A stretch of DNA of 64,000 nt from Levilactobacillus humaensis (GCF_024345185.1 NZ_BROB01000010.1:35615-99614); one strand, 5' to 3'. Counted from the stretch's first letter, positions 27,634-37,317 are shown. Numbers and translations are program-made. The notes: generated by a model from the sequence alone, not told the origin.

Positions 27634-27812
27634 GCCGCCTACGGTGGACAAGGTTCCGTCCTGTGGGGCCCGGAAGAAGCCAAAGTGCGGTCTTCTTCCT
27701 CGCTTTAAGCCCCACCAAAAACGTGGGTCTTAAAGTCGTCCCGTGCCGTAAGGCCGGAGGTTCACCGGCCAAACACCACTGACACAGGATTCCACCTTGT
27801 CCTCCTCCGGCT
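27634..27812 (-). repeat. Structured repeat, subfamily B (copy B5)
   Basis: GGACAAGG pairs with CCTTGTCC at the base. Side hairpin GGAAGAAG/CTTCTTCC is perfect and differs on both arms from B4. Apical GGCCGG/CCGGCC. It lies between the HAD stop and its terminator, so it is probably transcribed as 3' untranslated RNA. Confidence 0.88.
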
Positions 27813-27835
27813 CAAACTTAATATGCTACATGTAA

Positions 27836-27886
27836 AATAAATAGACGCGTCACTATCAATTATTTCTGGTAGTGGCGCGTCTATTT
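27836..27886. terminator. Bidirectional terminator between HAD copy 2 and the methyltransferase gene
   Basis: AATAGACGCGTCACTA pairs with TAGTGGCGCGTCTATT; T/A-rich on both sides. Serves the convergent genes. Confidence 0.9.
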
Positions 27887-27899
27887 TCTTGTCATCACT

Positions 27900-28637
27900 T
27901 TATTTGATTGTCGCCGTTTTTCCTTTAACCGCCCGAATCACGTAACTGCCCTGCCAAGGCCCGGTCCACCAGCCATCAAACCCAGCCGACTTGGACAGCA
28001 AGACCTGACAACCAGCAGCCTCCAAAAAATTTTGGTAGCCGCGGCGGTGATGTTCTGTATCAACAATGAGCAGTTCACCACCCGGTTTTAAGACCCGAAC
28101 GGCTTCCTCTAACGCCTGATAACGTTTAGCTTTGGGTTTAATATTGTGCACCGCAAAGCTGGTAGTGACGACGTCAAAACGGTTGTGATCATAAGGCAAA
28201 TCCACCATATCCGCCGTCACCAAGGTTACGCGATCGGCAACCCCCAAAGCTGCCATATTTGCCATCGTTGCCTGTTGGGAATTCTGTGATTGGTCTCGTG
28301 ACCGCCAGAGATCGACGCCCACGGCCCGACCGGTTACCGACAACTCTTGGGCCACGCGGCCCAATACGGCACCATGCCCACACCCCAGATCCAGGACCTG
28401 AGCGTTCGGGTCAATCGGAATCTGACTCAATAACCGTTCCCAAATGCTTTTCTTTCCCCGTAGTGATGTGTGTAAGAAGATCCCGGTCCCAGCCACGAAA
28501 ATTAAACCAACAACGATATCCCAAAACCGTCCTATCGCGCTTTGTTCCCAGAAAAAACTACTGAAGAAAAAAAGCGCCGCAACCAAATAAAACATTGGAA
28601 TTACGGGCGCATCAATACCAGACGTCACTCTTTTCAT
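27900..28637 (-). CDS. Membrane-anchored class I SAM-dependent methyltransferase
   Basis: 245 residues. Two N-terminal transmembrane segments (about 12-30, PMFYLVAALFFFSSFFW, and 38-55, IVVGLIFVAGTGIFLH) precede a soluble methyltransferase domain: motif I VLDLGCGHGAVLG, acidic VGVDLW, VTADMVDLPYD, and the post-motif VLKPGGELLIVDTEHH. The substrate is not evident. GGGGAG precedes ATG. The DUF3899 gene lies 25 bases upstream on the same strand, suggesting co-transcription. Confidence 0.85.
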   Translation of the reverse strand: MKRVTSGIDAPVIPMFYLVAALFFFSSFFWEQSAIGRFWDIVVGLIFVAGTGIFLHTSLRGKKSIWERLLSQIPIDPNAQVLDLGCGHGAVLGRVAQELSVTGRAVGVDLWRSRDQSQNSQQATMANMAALGVADRVTLVTADMVDLPYDHNRFDVVTTSFAVHNIKPKAKRYQALEEAVRVLKPGGELLIVDTEHHRRGYQNFLEAAGCQVLLSKSAGFDGWWTGPWQGSYVIRAVKGKTATIK

Positions 28638-28662
28638 TTTAATTCGCTCCCCTAAGTGAATT

Positions 28663-29022
28663 TTATAGCAGTGTTAAAATAATGCCGATAATCACGTACA
28701 CCCCACCAGAAACCAATCCGTAACGGGCAAATCCATTCACCACGATCGGCGAGTTTTTCACCGTCGCCACGTGACGCACGTCGATTTTCTTTTCGCGTTC
28801 CTCTTTGGTTACCGGATCCCCTTTACGTCGTCGCCGACGCCACCCGGTAAACAAATGACCCTTGGCTAATACCCCAATCATCCCCAGGACCAGCAGTGCC
28901 AGCCCAATCATGAAGAGTAAGTTGCCAATGACCATTAAGGGTTGTTTCAAGATGCGCATTACTAACGCAACAATCAGTCCCACAGCTAAGGTGCCTGTGG
29001 TCCAGCGCTGCCAATTTGTCAT
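28663..29022 (-). CDS. DUF3899-like membrane protein
   Basis: 119 residues from ATG 29022 with GAAGGGAG upstream. Two N-terminal helices (TGTLAVGLIVALVMRIL; IGNLLFMIGLALLVLGMIGVL), a basic loop (GWRRRRRKGDPVTKEEREKK) and a C-terminal helix. This fits the lactobacillal DUF3899 family; function unknown. It is the first gene of a pair with the methyltransferase. Confidence 0.75.
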   Translation of the reverse strand: MTNWQRWTTGTLAVGLIVALVMRILKQPLMVIGNLLFMIGLALLVLGMIGVLAKGHLFTGWRRRRRKGDPVTKEEREKKIDVRHVATVKNSPIVVNGFARYGLVSGGVYVIIGIILTLL

Positions 29023-29073
29023 GGCAGTTGCTCCCTTCAAATTTTAAATTTACACGTGACTTCCATTGTGTCG

Positions 29074-29238
29074 TCCGCCTACGGCAACCAGACGCCACCC
29101 TGTGAGGCAGACCTGAAGCCTGAGAAACGGTCTTCAGGACAACCTTGGCCCTCGAAAAACACGAGTTTCAAAGTTGGCCGTGCTCTAAGCCTCGGCTAAG
29201 ACCACCGACACGGGGTTCTGTCTGGTTTTCTCCGGCTA
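29074..29238 (-). repeat. Structured repeat, subfamily B (copy B6)
   Basis: AACCAGAC pairs with GTCTGGTT at the base (B8 has CACCAGAC/GTCTGGTG, a compensated pair). CCTGAAG/CTTCAGG side hairpin; CTCGGCTAAGACC apical part. It ends AGCCGGAG-like on its 5' side. Confidence 0.85.
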
Positions 29239-29355
29239 GGAATAGTGTACATCCCAAAAACATCGGTGCCTTCTAACCACCCTGATCACGTAATACTGAT
29301 AATTATCCAGCAATCGAAAGTCGAGTTTAAACGCATTCAGCTGGTCAGTCGATCT

Positions 29356-29539
29356 TAGCCGGAAGTGGACAGGGACGATACCCTGTGTCGGTGGTGTTAG
29401 GTCGGCGATTTATCCGGCCTTACACCACGGGACGTTCTCGAGACCCACGTTTTTTGTGGGGCTTGAGAGCGAGGTTGAAGACCGACCTTTGGCTTCGACC
29501 GTTCCCCATAGGGTATCGGTCCTGTCCACCGCAGGCGGC
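29356..29539 (+). repeat. Structured repeat, subfamily B (copy B7)
   Basis: Opposite orientation to B6, 117 bases away. GGACAGGGACGATACCCT pairs with AGGGTATCGGTCCTGTCC; apical GTCGG..CCGGC; central CTCGAGACCCACG/TGTGGGGCTTGAG; side GTTGAAG/CTTCGAC. Ends GCAGGCGGC. Confidence 0.88.
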
Positions 29540-29581
29540 AAAAGATCACCACCACATGTAGTTAGTCTAACCTATTTTAGC

Positions 29582-29621
29582 AAAAAAACTTGAGCCGTGT
29601 GCACCACGACCCAAGTTTTTT
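29582..29621 (-). terminator. Terminator of prs
   Basis: AACTTGGGTCGTG pairs with CACGGCTCAAGTT, then TTTTT on the minus strand, just after the stop. Confidence 0.9.
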
Positions 29622-29629
29622 CAGTTTCT

Positions 29630-30610
29630 TTATTGTTCTGCGGACCGGAAACGGTTCTTGAACAACGGGCTAACTGGCCGGTTTTCGTTAATCCGCTTGA
29701 TGGCTTGGCCAATCAGGGGACCGACGGAGATTTGTTGAATCTTGTCAATTTGCTTGTCTGCCGTTAATTGAATGGAGTCCGTCACCACTAATTTCTTAAT
29801 TGGGGACTTTTCGATTCGTTCAATGGCTGGACCCGAGAGAACGGGGTGGGTACAACTTGCGTAGACCTCGGTAGCGCCGGCATCCATCAGGGCTTGTGAA
29901 CCCAATGTGATCGTTCCGGCGGTATCGATCATGTCATCAATCATGATGCATCGCTTACCCTTGACATCCCCGATAATATTCATGATCTCGGCAACGTTGG
30001 CTCTAGGCCGCCGCTTGTCGATAATGGCAATTGGGGCCTTCAAGAATTCTGCCAATGCCCGGGCACGGGTGACCCCACCATGGTCTGGTGAGACCACAAC
30101 AGCGTCCTTGTCTAACCCGTTGGTCAGGAAATAATCGGCTAACAGTGGGGCACCCATCAAGTGGTCCACTGGAACGTCGAAGAATCCCTGAATTTGAGCG
30201 GCATGCAAGTCGAGAGCCAGTACCCGCGTTACGCCAGCCGTTTGTAGCATGTTTGCCACTAATTTGGCCGTAATTGGTTCGCGAGACCGGGCTTTTCTGT
30301 CCTGTCGGGCGTACCCGTAATATGGAATGACCACGTTGATAGTGGCCGCACTTGCCCGTCGTAAAGCATCAATCATGATCAATAATTCCATCAAATTATC
30401 GTTGACTGGTGCCGACGTGGATTGAATCACGTAGACGTGACAACCACGGACACTTTGCTCGATATTAATCCGAATTTCACCGTCACTAAACCGATCCACC
30501 GAAGTTTTCCCTAATTCAACACCAACCTCGCTAGCGATCTTTTCCGCTAACGGCTTGTTAGAGTTTAACGCAAAAATCTTTAGTTTAGGGTCAAAATATT
30601 GCGTAGCCAT
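29630..30610 (-). CDS. prs: Ribose-phosphate pyrophosphokinase
   Basis: Makes PRPP from ribose 5-phosphate and ATP for nucleotide, His and Trp synthesis. 326 residues. Start MATQYFDPK with GGAGG five bases upstream. Family motifs: [79 protein letters not shown] and the PRPP loop [10 protein letters not shown]. It follows glmU in the usual Firmicutes order but also has its own promoter in the gap. Confidence 0.98.
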   Translation of the reverse strand: MATQYFDPKLKIFALNSNKPLAEKIASEVGVELGKTSVDRFSDGEIRINIEQSVRGCHVYVIQSTSAPVNDNLMELLIMIDALRRASAATINVVIPYYGYARQDRKARSREPITAKLVANMLQTAGVTRVLALDLHAAQIQGFFDVPVDHLMGAPLLADYFLTNGLDKDAVVVSPDHGGVTRARALAEFLKAPIAIIDKRRPRANVAEIMNIIGDVKGKRCIMIDDMIDTAGTITLGSQALMDAGATEVYASCTHPVLSGPAIERIEKSPIKKLVVTDSIQLTADKQIDKIQQISVGPLIGQAIKRINENRPVSPLFKNRFRSAEQ

Positions 30611-30654
30611 AATTTCCTCCAATAGCAACTAAACTGCCAGAATTTACTATAATA

Positions 30655-30683
30655 ATTTTATGCTATCGTGTCGTGAAACACAA
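30655..30683 (-). promoter_or_regulatory. Promoter upstream of prs
   Basis: Minus strand: TTGTGT, 17-base spacer, TAAAAT, in the gap between the glmU stop and prs. Confidence 0.6.
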
Positions 30684-30693
30684 GACCCTCGCT

Positions 30694-32073
30694 CTAATCT
30701 TCACCGCGATACGGGAGTTTCTGGTAATAATTAGGCTTATTGGTCTGGCGTTGACGCGCGATGGCCATGTCATATTGCTTTAAGTCGTCTGTAATTGTTG
30801 ATCCAGCAGCCACAAAACTGTGGTCCGCCACATTCAATGGGGCGATCAAGTTTGAGTTTGACCCGATGAAGGCGTCATCCCCCACGACCGTCTCGTGCTT
30901 GTGTTGCCCATCGTAGTTCACGAAGATGACCCCACAGCCGATGTTGATGTGCTTACCCAGCTTGGCATTACCCACGTAAGTCAGGTGACCCACCTTGGTG
31001 CCCTCGCCAATCGTGGCCTTCTTGACCTCGACGAAATTCCCCAAGTGAACCTTAGGCCCAATGTGTGATTCTGGGCGTAAATGACTGTTAGGGCCAATGT
31101 CACTGCCACTAGCCATCGTAGAATCTTCCAACAGAGAAGAAGTGACGGTGACATGGTCAGCTAACGTTGAGTTCCGGATCTCGGAGTGAGCGCCGATGTA
31201 GCAATCCTCGCCAATGACGGTAGATCCCTTCAGGACCACGCCGCCTTCAATAATGGTGTCGGAACCAATCTTGACACCGGCATCAATGTACGTCGTGTCG
31301 GGATCGATTAACGTGACCCCGTCGCGCATGTGTTGTCGGTTGATCCGGTTACGCATGATCTTCGTGGCGTTGGCCAAGGCAACACGGTCGTTAACCCCCA
31401 TGGATTCATCGAAGTCCGCCATTTGGTAAGCGGCCACGATATCTCCCTGTTGCTTCAAGATTTCGATGACGTCGGTCAGGTAGTATTCACCCTGAGCGTT
31501 GTCGTTAGACGTTTGGTGTAAGGCCGCAAACAACTTTTGGTTGTCGAAGACGTAAACCCCAGTGTTAATTTCATGGATTTCCTGTTCCTCAGAACTGGCA
31601 TCCTTTTGTTCCACGATCTTTTCAACGATACCAATGTTGTTCCGCACGATCCGACCGTAACCGGTTGGGTCTGGGGCAACAGAGGTTAAGACCGTTGCGG
31701 CCGCGTGCTTGGCTTCATGGTAGGCAAAGAGGTCTTCAAACGTTTGAGCCGTAAATAATGGCGTGTCCCCACTCACGATAAGCGTGGTGCCGGCTTCATC
31801 CTTCAAGAGTGGTTCGGCCTGTAAGACGGCATGGCCCGTTCCCATTTGTTTGGCCTGAAGTGCGTATGCCGTCCGGTCACCTAACGTGGCCTTGACGTCA
31901 TCGGCACCGTAGCCCACGACCGTCACGATTTGATCCATCTGGGTCTTCTCTACCTGCGTGAGAACGTGGTCCACCATGGCTTTGCCGCAAACCTGATGTA
32001 AGACCTTGTATAACTTTGACTTCATCCGCGTGCCCTTACCAGCCGCGAGGATAATCGTATTTCTCGTGTTCAT
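30694..32073 (-). CDS. glmU: Bifunctional GlcN-1-P acetyltransferase / GlcNAc-1-P uridyltransferase
   Basis: Makes UDP-GlcNAc for cell wall synthesis, the substrate of MurA. 459 residues. N-terminal pyrophosphorylase: [29 protein letters not shown]-terminal left-handed beta-helix acetyltransferase with hexapeptide repeats ([52 protein letters not shown]). GGAGATATCGGA precedes ATG. It starts 11 bases after purR, so the two form an operon. Confidence 0.97.
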   Translation of the reverse strand: MNTRNTIILAAGKGTRMKSKLYKVLHQVCGKAMVDHVLTQVEKTQMDQIVTVVGYGADDVKATLGDRTAYALQAKQMGTGHAVLQAEPLLKDEAGTTLIVSGDTPLFTAQTFEDLFAYHEAKHAAATVLTSVAPDPTGYGRIVRNNIGIVEKIVEQKDASSEEQEIHEINTGVYVFDNQKLFAALHQTSNDNAQGEYYLTDVIEILKQQGDIVAAYQMADFDESMGVNDRVALANATKIMRNRINRQHMRDGVTLIDPDTTYIDAGVKIGSDTIIEGGVVLKGSTVIGEDCYIGAHSEIRNSTLADHVTVTSSLLEDSTMASGSDIGPNSHLRPESHIGPKVHLGNFVEVKKATIGEGTKVGHLTYVGNAKLGKHINIGCGVIFVNYDGQHKHETVVGDDAFIGSNSNLIAPLNVADHSFVAAGSTITDDLKQYDMAIARQRQTNKPNYYQKLPYRGED

Positions 32074-32084
32074 TCCGATATCTC

Positions 32085-32924
32085 CTAGTTTAATTGATTA
32101 TTTTCGGCACCAAAAATTTGGGTCAAATAGTTCCCTGGTGTCACCCGGATCTGTTCGTCCTTTGTGTGGATCTTTAAGAGTGACGTGTACTTGGTCACGG
32201 TCCGTTGTCCCTCGAAGTCGCCTTCCGCAAACACGGCAACCCCGGCGAGCTGTGAATCGAATTCATCAACTAATGAACGCAACCCACCCACGGTACCGCC
32301 GCCCTTCATGTAGTCATCGACTAGCAGAACTTTGGAACCGGGCTTAACGCTACGCTTGGACAAGGCCATCCGTTCGATACGTTTCGTCGAACCGGAGACG
32401 TAGTTCACGCTGACCGTGGACCCTTCGGTAATCTGAGAATCATGCCGCACAATGACAAAAGGCACGTTCAGATAGCTGGCCACGCTCTGGGCCAAAGGAA
32501 TTCCCTTGGTTGCCACCGTAACGACCACATCAACCGACTGGTTCAGGTACTGCGTCGCCAAGATACGGCCAATTTGCCGCAAGGCAGCTGGCCGGCCGAG
32601 GATGTCGGACATATAAACGTAGCCACCCGGCAGGTAACGATCGGCTTCGGACAGTTCCGTAATCATTTCGGATACGAATTGTTCGGCTTCTTCTTTTAAA
32701 ATGTACGGAATAAACCGTGCACCACCGGCAGCTCCGGGAACGGTCTCCAGCAACCCGGTTCCCCGCGTCTGAAAAGCCCGTTTCAAGATCGTCAGATCTT
32801 CACTGATGGAAGACTTGGCCGACCCATATCGCTCTGCAAAAAAGGTCAAGGACACCAATTGATGCGGACGTTCTAACAAATACCGGGTCATATCGACCAG
32901 ACGGTCACTTCTTCTGACTTTCAA
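32085..32924 (-). CDS. purR: Purine operon repressor
   Basis: PRPP-responsive regulator of purine genes. 279 residues. A TTG at 32924 is used as start because GAGGTG lies six bases upstream and family members begin [17 protein letters not shown]; an in-frame GTG at 32933 overlaps that site. N-terminal winged helix ([29 protein letters not shown]), C-terminal phosphoribosyltransferase-like domain with the PRPP loop [18 protein letters not shown] PurBox-like site upstream suggests autoregulation. Confidence 0.95.
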   Translation of the reverse strand: MKVRRSDRLVDMTRYLLERPHQLVSLTFFAERYGSAKSSISEDLTILKRAFQTRGTGLLETVPGAAGGARFIPYILKEEAEQFVSEMITELSEADRYLPGGYVYMSDILGRPAALRQIGRILATQYLNQSVDVVVTVATKGIPLAQSVASYLNVPFVIVRHDSQITEGSTVSVNYVSGSTKRIERMALSKRSVKPGSKVLLVDDYMKGGGTVGGLRSLVDEFDSQLAGVAVFAEGDFEGQRTVTKYTSLLKIHTKDEQIRVTPGNYLTQIFGAENNQLN

Positions 32925-32977
32925 CCTCTTCACCTCAACTATTATTTAGTATTAATTGTACCGCCAATTTTAGCATA

Positions 32978-32991
32978 AATGTTCGGGTTTT
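32978..32991 (-). promoter_or_regulatory. PurBox-like site upstream of purR
   Basis: Minus strand AAACCCGAACATT matches the AWWWCCGAACWWT PurBox in all but one position, about 55-65 bases before the purR start. The partner box is not clear. Confidence 0.5.
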
Positions 32992-33104
32992 TCGTTACAT
33001 TTCGGTGAGAATTAGGAAAAAGAGCCAAATTTTAAAGAATGTATGGATATTTGGCAGCTTTCAACGTATTTTTTGCTTTTCACGATTCAATACAGGTGAT
33101 TAAC

Positions 33105-33133
33105 TAAAAATGACCCACCACAGGGGTGAGCCA
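33105..33133 (-). terminator. Terminator of the zinc/manganese transporter operon
   Basis: TGGCTCACC pairs with GGTGGGTCA (G-U pairs), followed by TTTTTAG on the minus strand. Confidence 0.6.
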
Positions 33134-33169
33134 TCGATCTTTTCACATTCATTTTCTTAGATTGTCCCC

Positions 33170-33967
33170 TTATTCCGCCGTCTGAAGTCGTTGCCAACCC
33201 AGTGCGACAAAGTAGAAGATGGCCTCAATGGCCGCGATAAAGAAGGAAACCGGGTAATTCGTGAAGTAACTCAACGTCAGTCCGCTCCAGACACCGATCA
33301 GGGCCAAGGCAATGGCCAAGACCATCATCCCCCCCACGGTGTGGGCAAAGTACTTTGCCGTCGCGGCCGGTAAGGTCAACAGGATAAAGATCAACAATGA
33401 CCCGACGATCTGGGCCGCGACACTCACACTCAGAGCCACTAAGACTAAGAACGTAATTGATAAGGCATTGGTCCACAAACCTTTAACCCGGGCCCCGGTA
33501 TGGTCAAACGAATCAAACTTCAGAAACCGGTAGAGCACAAAGACTACAATCAGCACCACGAGAGACAACCAGAGCATCTGGCGCACGTCACTGACACTGA
33601 TGCCAATGACACTCCCGAAGAGAATGCTGGTGGCATAACTGGCATTCTTGTTGGCCAGAGATAAGAACAGAATCCCCATCCCAATGAAGAGTGCCGAGAT
33701 GGCGCTGGTGGCTGCCTCCCGACGTTCCGAACGAGCTGAGAGCTGGCCGACAATGACCGAACTCACCACGGTAAACAGCAACATCCCATTGAGCGGTGCC
33801 CAACCGGCGAAGACCCCGAAGGCCGCGCCAGAGAACCCAATTTCAGACAGGGTGTGCGTCAGAAAGGACATGTTCCGGGCGATCACGAAGACCCCCATAA
33901 TGCCACAGATCACGGCAATAATGGTCCCGGCCGCGAAGGCGTTGCGCATAAATTCATAACTAAACAT
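33170..33967 (-). CDS. Zinc/manganese ABC transporter permease
   Basis: 265 residues, ZnuB/AdcB/MntB family, eight or nine hydrophobic helices starting AFAAGTIIAVICGIMGVFVIAR. The family region around SFLTHTLSEIGFSGAAFG and DALSITFLVLVALSVSVAAQIVGSLLIFILLTLPAATA is visible. Its ATG overlaps the ATPase gene by 8 bases. With the ATPase and binding protein it forms an importer; the Zur box upstream points to zinc. Confidence 0.92.
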   Translation of the reverse strand: MFSYEFMRNAFAAGTIIAVICGIMGVFVIARNMSFLTHTLSEIGFSGAAFGVFAGWAPLNGMLLFTVVSSVIVGQLSARSERREAATSAISALFIGMGILFLSLANKNASYATSILFGSVIGISVSDVRQMLWLSLVVLIVVFVLYRFLKFDSFDHTGARVKGLWTNALSITFLVLVALSVSVAAQIVGSLLIFILLTLPAATAKYFAHTVGGMMVLAIALALIGVWSGLTLSYFTNYPVSFFIAAIEAIFYFVALGWQRLQTAE

Positions 33968-34658
33968 TTTCGCCCTCCCAAACCTTGTCGTCTGTCAGCT
34001 GAGAAATTGGCCCCTGTTCAACCTTGCCGGGGGTCATCATGAGATATTGATGCGTATATTTCTGAGCCATGGGAATATCGTGGGTCACGAAGAGCACGGT
34101 CAGATTCAACCGTTGATTCAATTCGGTCACGAGGTCCAACAGCTCCGTCTTGGTCACGGGATCCAAGCTAGCGGTCGACTCGTCCAAGATTAAGAGGTTA
34201 GGCGCCTCCACGAGGGCTTGTGCCAGGTAAGCCTTCTGCTTTTCCCCACCCGATGCCTGGCCAATGGGCCGGTTCGCTAATTCAGTTAAGCCAGTCTGTT
34301 CAATGATGCGTTGAACCTTGACCCGCTCCTTAGCCGACAGCCAAGGTAACTTCCAACCGGTCAGGTTAAGCCCGATAAAATCCCGAATCGTCAGCGGATA
34401 ATCGGCATCGATGTTCCGAAATTGAGGAACATAGCCGATCCGCACGTCGTTGACGCTAGGCAGATAGGTCACCTTGCCTTGCGTTGGCCGTAATTGATGC
34501 AGTAAGGTCCGCATCAAGGTGGTCTTGCCGACCCCGTTCTTCCCGATAATACTCCACACCTCACCTTGGCGAATCGTCAGGTTCAGGTCGCTGAAGACGG
34601 GATTGTTCGGGAACGTCACGCCGAGATGGTCTAATTTTAAAATAGGTGCATTGGTCAT
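33960..34658 (-). CDS. Zinc/manganese ABC transporter ATPase
   Basis: 232 residues. Walker A GKNGVGKTT (about 38-46), Q-loop YVPQFRNIDADYP typical of metal importers, signature QASGGEKQK (SGGEK instead of SGGQ), Walker B LLILDESTASLD, and H-loop FVTHDIP. It overlaps the binding-protein gene by 4 bases (ATGA), which suggests translational coupling. Confidence 0.93.
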   Translation of the reverse strand: MTNAPILKLDHLGVTFPNNPVFSDLNLTIRQGEVWSIIGKNGVGKTTLMRTLLHQLRPTQGKVTYLPSVNDVRIGYVPQFRNIDADYPLTIRDFIGLNLTGWKLPWLSAKERVKVQRIIEQTGLTELANRPIGQASGGEKQKAYLAQALVEAPNLLILDESTASLDPVTKTELLDLVTELNQRLNLTVLFVTHDIPMAQKYTHQYLMMTPGKVEQGPISQLTDDKVWEGENV

Positions 34659-35590
34659 GCGCGACCCTCCTGTTCTTGAATGCGTTGCACCTGGCGATAC
34701 TGCTTGAGCATCCAGGTCCTATAACTCTGGTGAACCGGCATGGTCTCGGTCACCTTGACCACGGGAATGTGGTGTTTCTTGGCGAGTTGTACCATCGCCG
34801 TCACATTTTTACTGGTATTTTGCGTATTTTCAACGAAAAAGGCAATCCGATGATGCTTGATCTGATCCTGCAGTTGGGTGATATCTGCCGGTGTCGGGTC
34901 ACTATCTTCCTCGATTGACTGGGCAAAATGCGAATCACTAACCCGGTAACCCATGGCACTCAGCGCCAAGTCAAAGACGGGTTCACTGACGGCCACGCGC
35001 TGATGATGGCTATTCTTAGAAATAGCGGTCGCCAACTTAGGCAGTTCATCTAGCTGAGCCTCATAAGCTCGTCCGCGCCGGCGGTAATCGGCGGCGTGCT
35101 TCGGATCAATCTTACTGAATTGGGTCACCAAGTGCCGGGTCACCTTCACCATCGTGGTTGGGTCGGTCCATAAGTGGGGATTATCCCCGAGTTTCTTACC
35201 CATCAGATGACCAATCGACAGGGACTTGGTCTGAGCGTCGTTATTAGCGGCTACAACCCGGTCCATCCAGCTATCGTAACCTAGGCCATTCTCAATGACC
35301 ACATCGGCCTTAGCGACCGCCTTAGCCGTCTTCACGTCCGGCTCATAACTCTCGGCGTCGATGCTGGGACTGTTGATCACCGTGGTGACCTGACCCTGGT
35401 TGCCCAGGATCGCCTTGGCCGCCTCACCGTAGAAGCCCAGTGTGGCCACGACTCGAATTTTATTGCTTTTGTGTTGGACCGTCGGGGCTGCCGAGCAGCC
35501 ACTCAGGGTGACCCCTACTAAAATCAGGGCCAATAAGACCATGATCCCGAACCCACTAAATTGTCGTTCCCTGCGTCGCAAACTCGTCAT
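34655..35590 (-). CDS. Metal-binding lipoprotein of zinc/manganese ABC transporter
   Basis: 311 residues, cluster A-I binding protein (ZnuA/AdcA/PsaA type). Long N-terminus with a lipobox GVTLSGC (Cys near 32) for lipid anchoring. Metal site: NPHLWTDP, VAVSEPVFDLALSAMG (the second His site is replaced by Glu-Pro context), ESYEPDVKTAKAV and EENTQNTSK-like FFVENTQNTS. There is no His-rich loop as in AdcA. First gene of the operon, directly behind a Zur box. The start has only a weak AGAAAAGAG site, so it could lie further in. Confidence 0.88.
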   Translation of the reverse strand: MTSLRRRERQFSGFGIMVLLALILVGVTLSGCSAAPTVQHKSNKIRVVATLGFYGEAAKAILGNQGQVTTVINSPSIDAESYEPDVKTAKAVAKADVVIENGLGYDSWMDRVVAANNDAQTKSLSIGHLMGKKLGDNPHLWTDPTTMVKVTRHLVTQFSKIDPKHAADYRRRGRAYEAQLDELPKLATAISKNSHHQRVAVSEPVFDLALSAMGYRVSDSHFAQSIEEDSDPTPADITQLQDQIKHHRIAFFVENTQNTSKNVTAMVQLAKKHHIPVVKVTETMPVHQSYRTWMLKQYRQVQRIQEQEGRA

Positions 35591-35611
35591 CTCTTTTCTC
35601 GCTCATTTATG

Positions 35612-35634
35612 TAAATGGTAATGATTACCGTTTA
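35612..35634 (-). promoter_or_regulatory. Zur box
   Basis: A 23-base near-palindrome with core GGTAATGATTACC flanked by TAAAT and GTTTA. It closely matches the Bacillus-type Zur box (AAATCGTAATNATTACGATTT). It lies just downstream of the -10, over the expected start site. Confidence 0.85.
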
Positions 35635-35636
35635 AT

Positions 35637-35664
35637 ATCTTACCAGATAATGTAAGCTTGTCAA
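35637..35664 (-). promoter_or_regulatory. Promoter of the zinc/manganese transporter operon
   Basis: TTGACA (35659-35664), 16-base spacer, TAAGAT (35637-35642) on the minus strand. Confidence 0.8.
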
Positions 35665-35735
35665 CCGGGTTTAAGACTTTCCTAATGTTACCTTAATCGT
35701 TTGAAATTGTTCACTATCATAGTTGCTATCATGGG

Positions 35736-35910
35736 TCGCCTGCGGCCACCAGACGCCACCCGGTGGGGCAGACCTGAAGCCTGAGAAGCGGTCTTCAGGG
35801 CAACCTTGGCCCTCGAAAACCACCAGTTTCAAAGTTGGCCCGTGCTCTAGGCCGGGACAGAACCCCGACCAAGACCACCGACACGGGGTTCTGTCTGGTG
35901 ACCTCCGGCT
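35736..35910 (-). repeat. Structured repeat, subfamily B (copy B8)
   Basis: CACCAGAC pairs with GTCTGGTG; CCTGAAG/CTTCAGG side hairpin; an enlarged apical hairpin (GGCCGGGACAGAACCCCGACC). It lies upstream of the zinc transporter promoter. Confidence 0.87.
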
Positions 35911-36097
35911 GGAGATCATTAGCAAGCAATGAGATGTATTTCATGAAAAAATCCATAGCTGGCGGCGATCCGTCGATTCTGAAACCAAAACTACTCGTGA
36001 CAACTTACAGTCATTAAAATCTGGAACTTTGCAAGATTAATCACACCATTCAGCACCCCCGAAAAACCATTCTGAATGTCGTTGAAGACTGCTCCCC

Positions 36098-36283
36098 TAG
36101 CCGGAGGAGGCCAGAGATGGAGCCGGCCGTGGTGAGAATGTTAGACCGAGCGGTTTATCTCGGCCTTACATTCTGGGCGACTTTGAAGACCCGCGCCTCT
36201 GGCGGGGCTTCAAATCGAGCGAGAAGCCCACCGGGCTGAAGCGTCCCCACAGCAGGCGGAATCCCTGGCAGCCGCAGGCGGCC
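36098..36283 (+). repeat. Structured repeat, subfamily A (copy A3)
   Basis: P2 reads GAGAATGTTA/TTACATTCT, a third version of the same stem with both arms changed. One mismatch in the basal stem (CCAGAGAT against ATCCCTGG). Ends as in A1. Confidence 0.88.
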
Positions 36284-36304
36284 AATTTACCGCCACATTA
36301 ATAA

Positions 36305-36333
36305 TCCCACTGACCAAATCAAAGTCAGTGGGA
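36305..36333 (-). terminator. Terminator of the alpha/beta hydrolase gene
   Basis: TCCCACTGAC pairs with GTCAGTGGGA; only a weak T-rich tail on the minus strand. Confidence 0.65.
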
Positions 36334-36348
36334 CCATTTGTTTAACAC

Positions 36349-37317
36349 TTAATCAACATACTTTTCCAGAAACGTCTTAACCAAGTCATCATACTTGGCC
36401 GGGTCCTTCGCACGCGTGGCAATGTGACCAGCCTCGTTATCGCGGTACCGTTCCTTAGGACCAGCCGCCGCTCGATACAACACATCCAGATTTTCCACCG
36501 GAACTGTCTCGTCATTAGCCCCCTGAATAAACAGAATTGGCAAATGCGTCTTCTGAAGTTGCTGGGCGATGTTTCCATCTGAAAGCCGATAACCCTCGGC
36601 TAAACGGGAATACTGATCAGCAATTGGCAGGATTGGGTAAACCGGCAGATGATATTTATTGCGAATCCGGTAGCGGGCTTCCGCCAATACGGACGCGTAA
36701 CCAGAATCGGCCACGACGGCCTTCACGTTATGTGGCAGGTCTTCCCCGGCAGTCGCCAACACCGTGGCAGCCCCCATGGAAATCCCCAATAACACAATTT
36801 CACAGTCTTCACCATAGGTGGCAATGACTTGATTAATCCAACCATTATAGTCGAACCGGTCCGGCCAACCGTACCCGATTGTATGGCCCTCACTATCCCC
36901 GTGGGCCCGGGCATCGGGCATCAGAACGGTATATCCCCAGTCATGAAAGGTCTTAGCCCAGGGAATCATCTGTTCGCGGGCATGGCCCAAGCCGTGGGCC
37001 AAGATAGCCACCTTTTTGGTCGGTTGGGTGGCTTCGATACAGCTGGCCCGCAGAATCAGTCCGTCTAAACTCGTCTGGGTCCACTCCACGGGATTGTGTC
37101 GCAGATACCAGGCGTTGTCCGCCGCGGTATTTTCCGCGATCGCTCGTTGCTTCGTCTTGCGTCGGTTACGGCTAAATGATTTCGTTGCGGCCTGGTAGAC
37201 CACGGCGGCACCACCGAGAACCCCAACTGTGCCAACCGCGGCGGCGATTGCCGTTGCCCCCAGCCACTTCTGCCAACTCTTTGCCATACTGCCTGCCCCA
37301 TTCCTGACTCGCGTCAA
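36349..37317 (-). CDS. Membrane-anchored alpha/beta hydrolase
   Basis: 322 residues if the TTG at 37317 is used; GGAGG lies 8 bases upstream. The ATG ten codons later (MAKSWQKW) is the alternative. One N-terminal helix (TAIAAAVGTVGVLGGAAVVYQA) anchors the protein. Nucleophile Ser in LLGISMGAATVL, Asp in IQGANDETVP, His in EAGHIATR. YhfK/BAAT-type serine hydrolase of unknown substrate, probably facing the outside as in other lactobacillal homologues. Confidence 0.87.
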   Translation of the reverse strand: MTRVRNGAGSMAKSWQKWLGATAIAAAVGTVGVLGGAAVVYQAATKSFSRNRRKTKQRAIAENTAADNAWYLRHNPVEWTQTSLDGLILRASCIEATQPTKKVAILAHGLGHAREQMIPWAKTFHDWGYTVLMPDARAHGDSEGHTIGYGWPDRFDYNGWINQVIATYGEDCEIVLLGISMGAATVLATAGEDLPHNVKAVVADSGYASVLAEARYRIRNKYHLPVYPILPIADQYSRLAEGYRLSDGNIAQQLQKTHLPILFIQGANDETVPVENLDVLYRAAAGPKERYRDNEAGHIATRAKDPAKYDDLVKTFLEKYVD

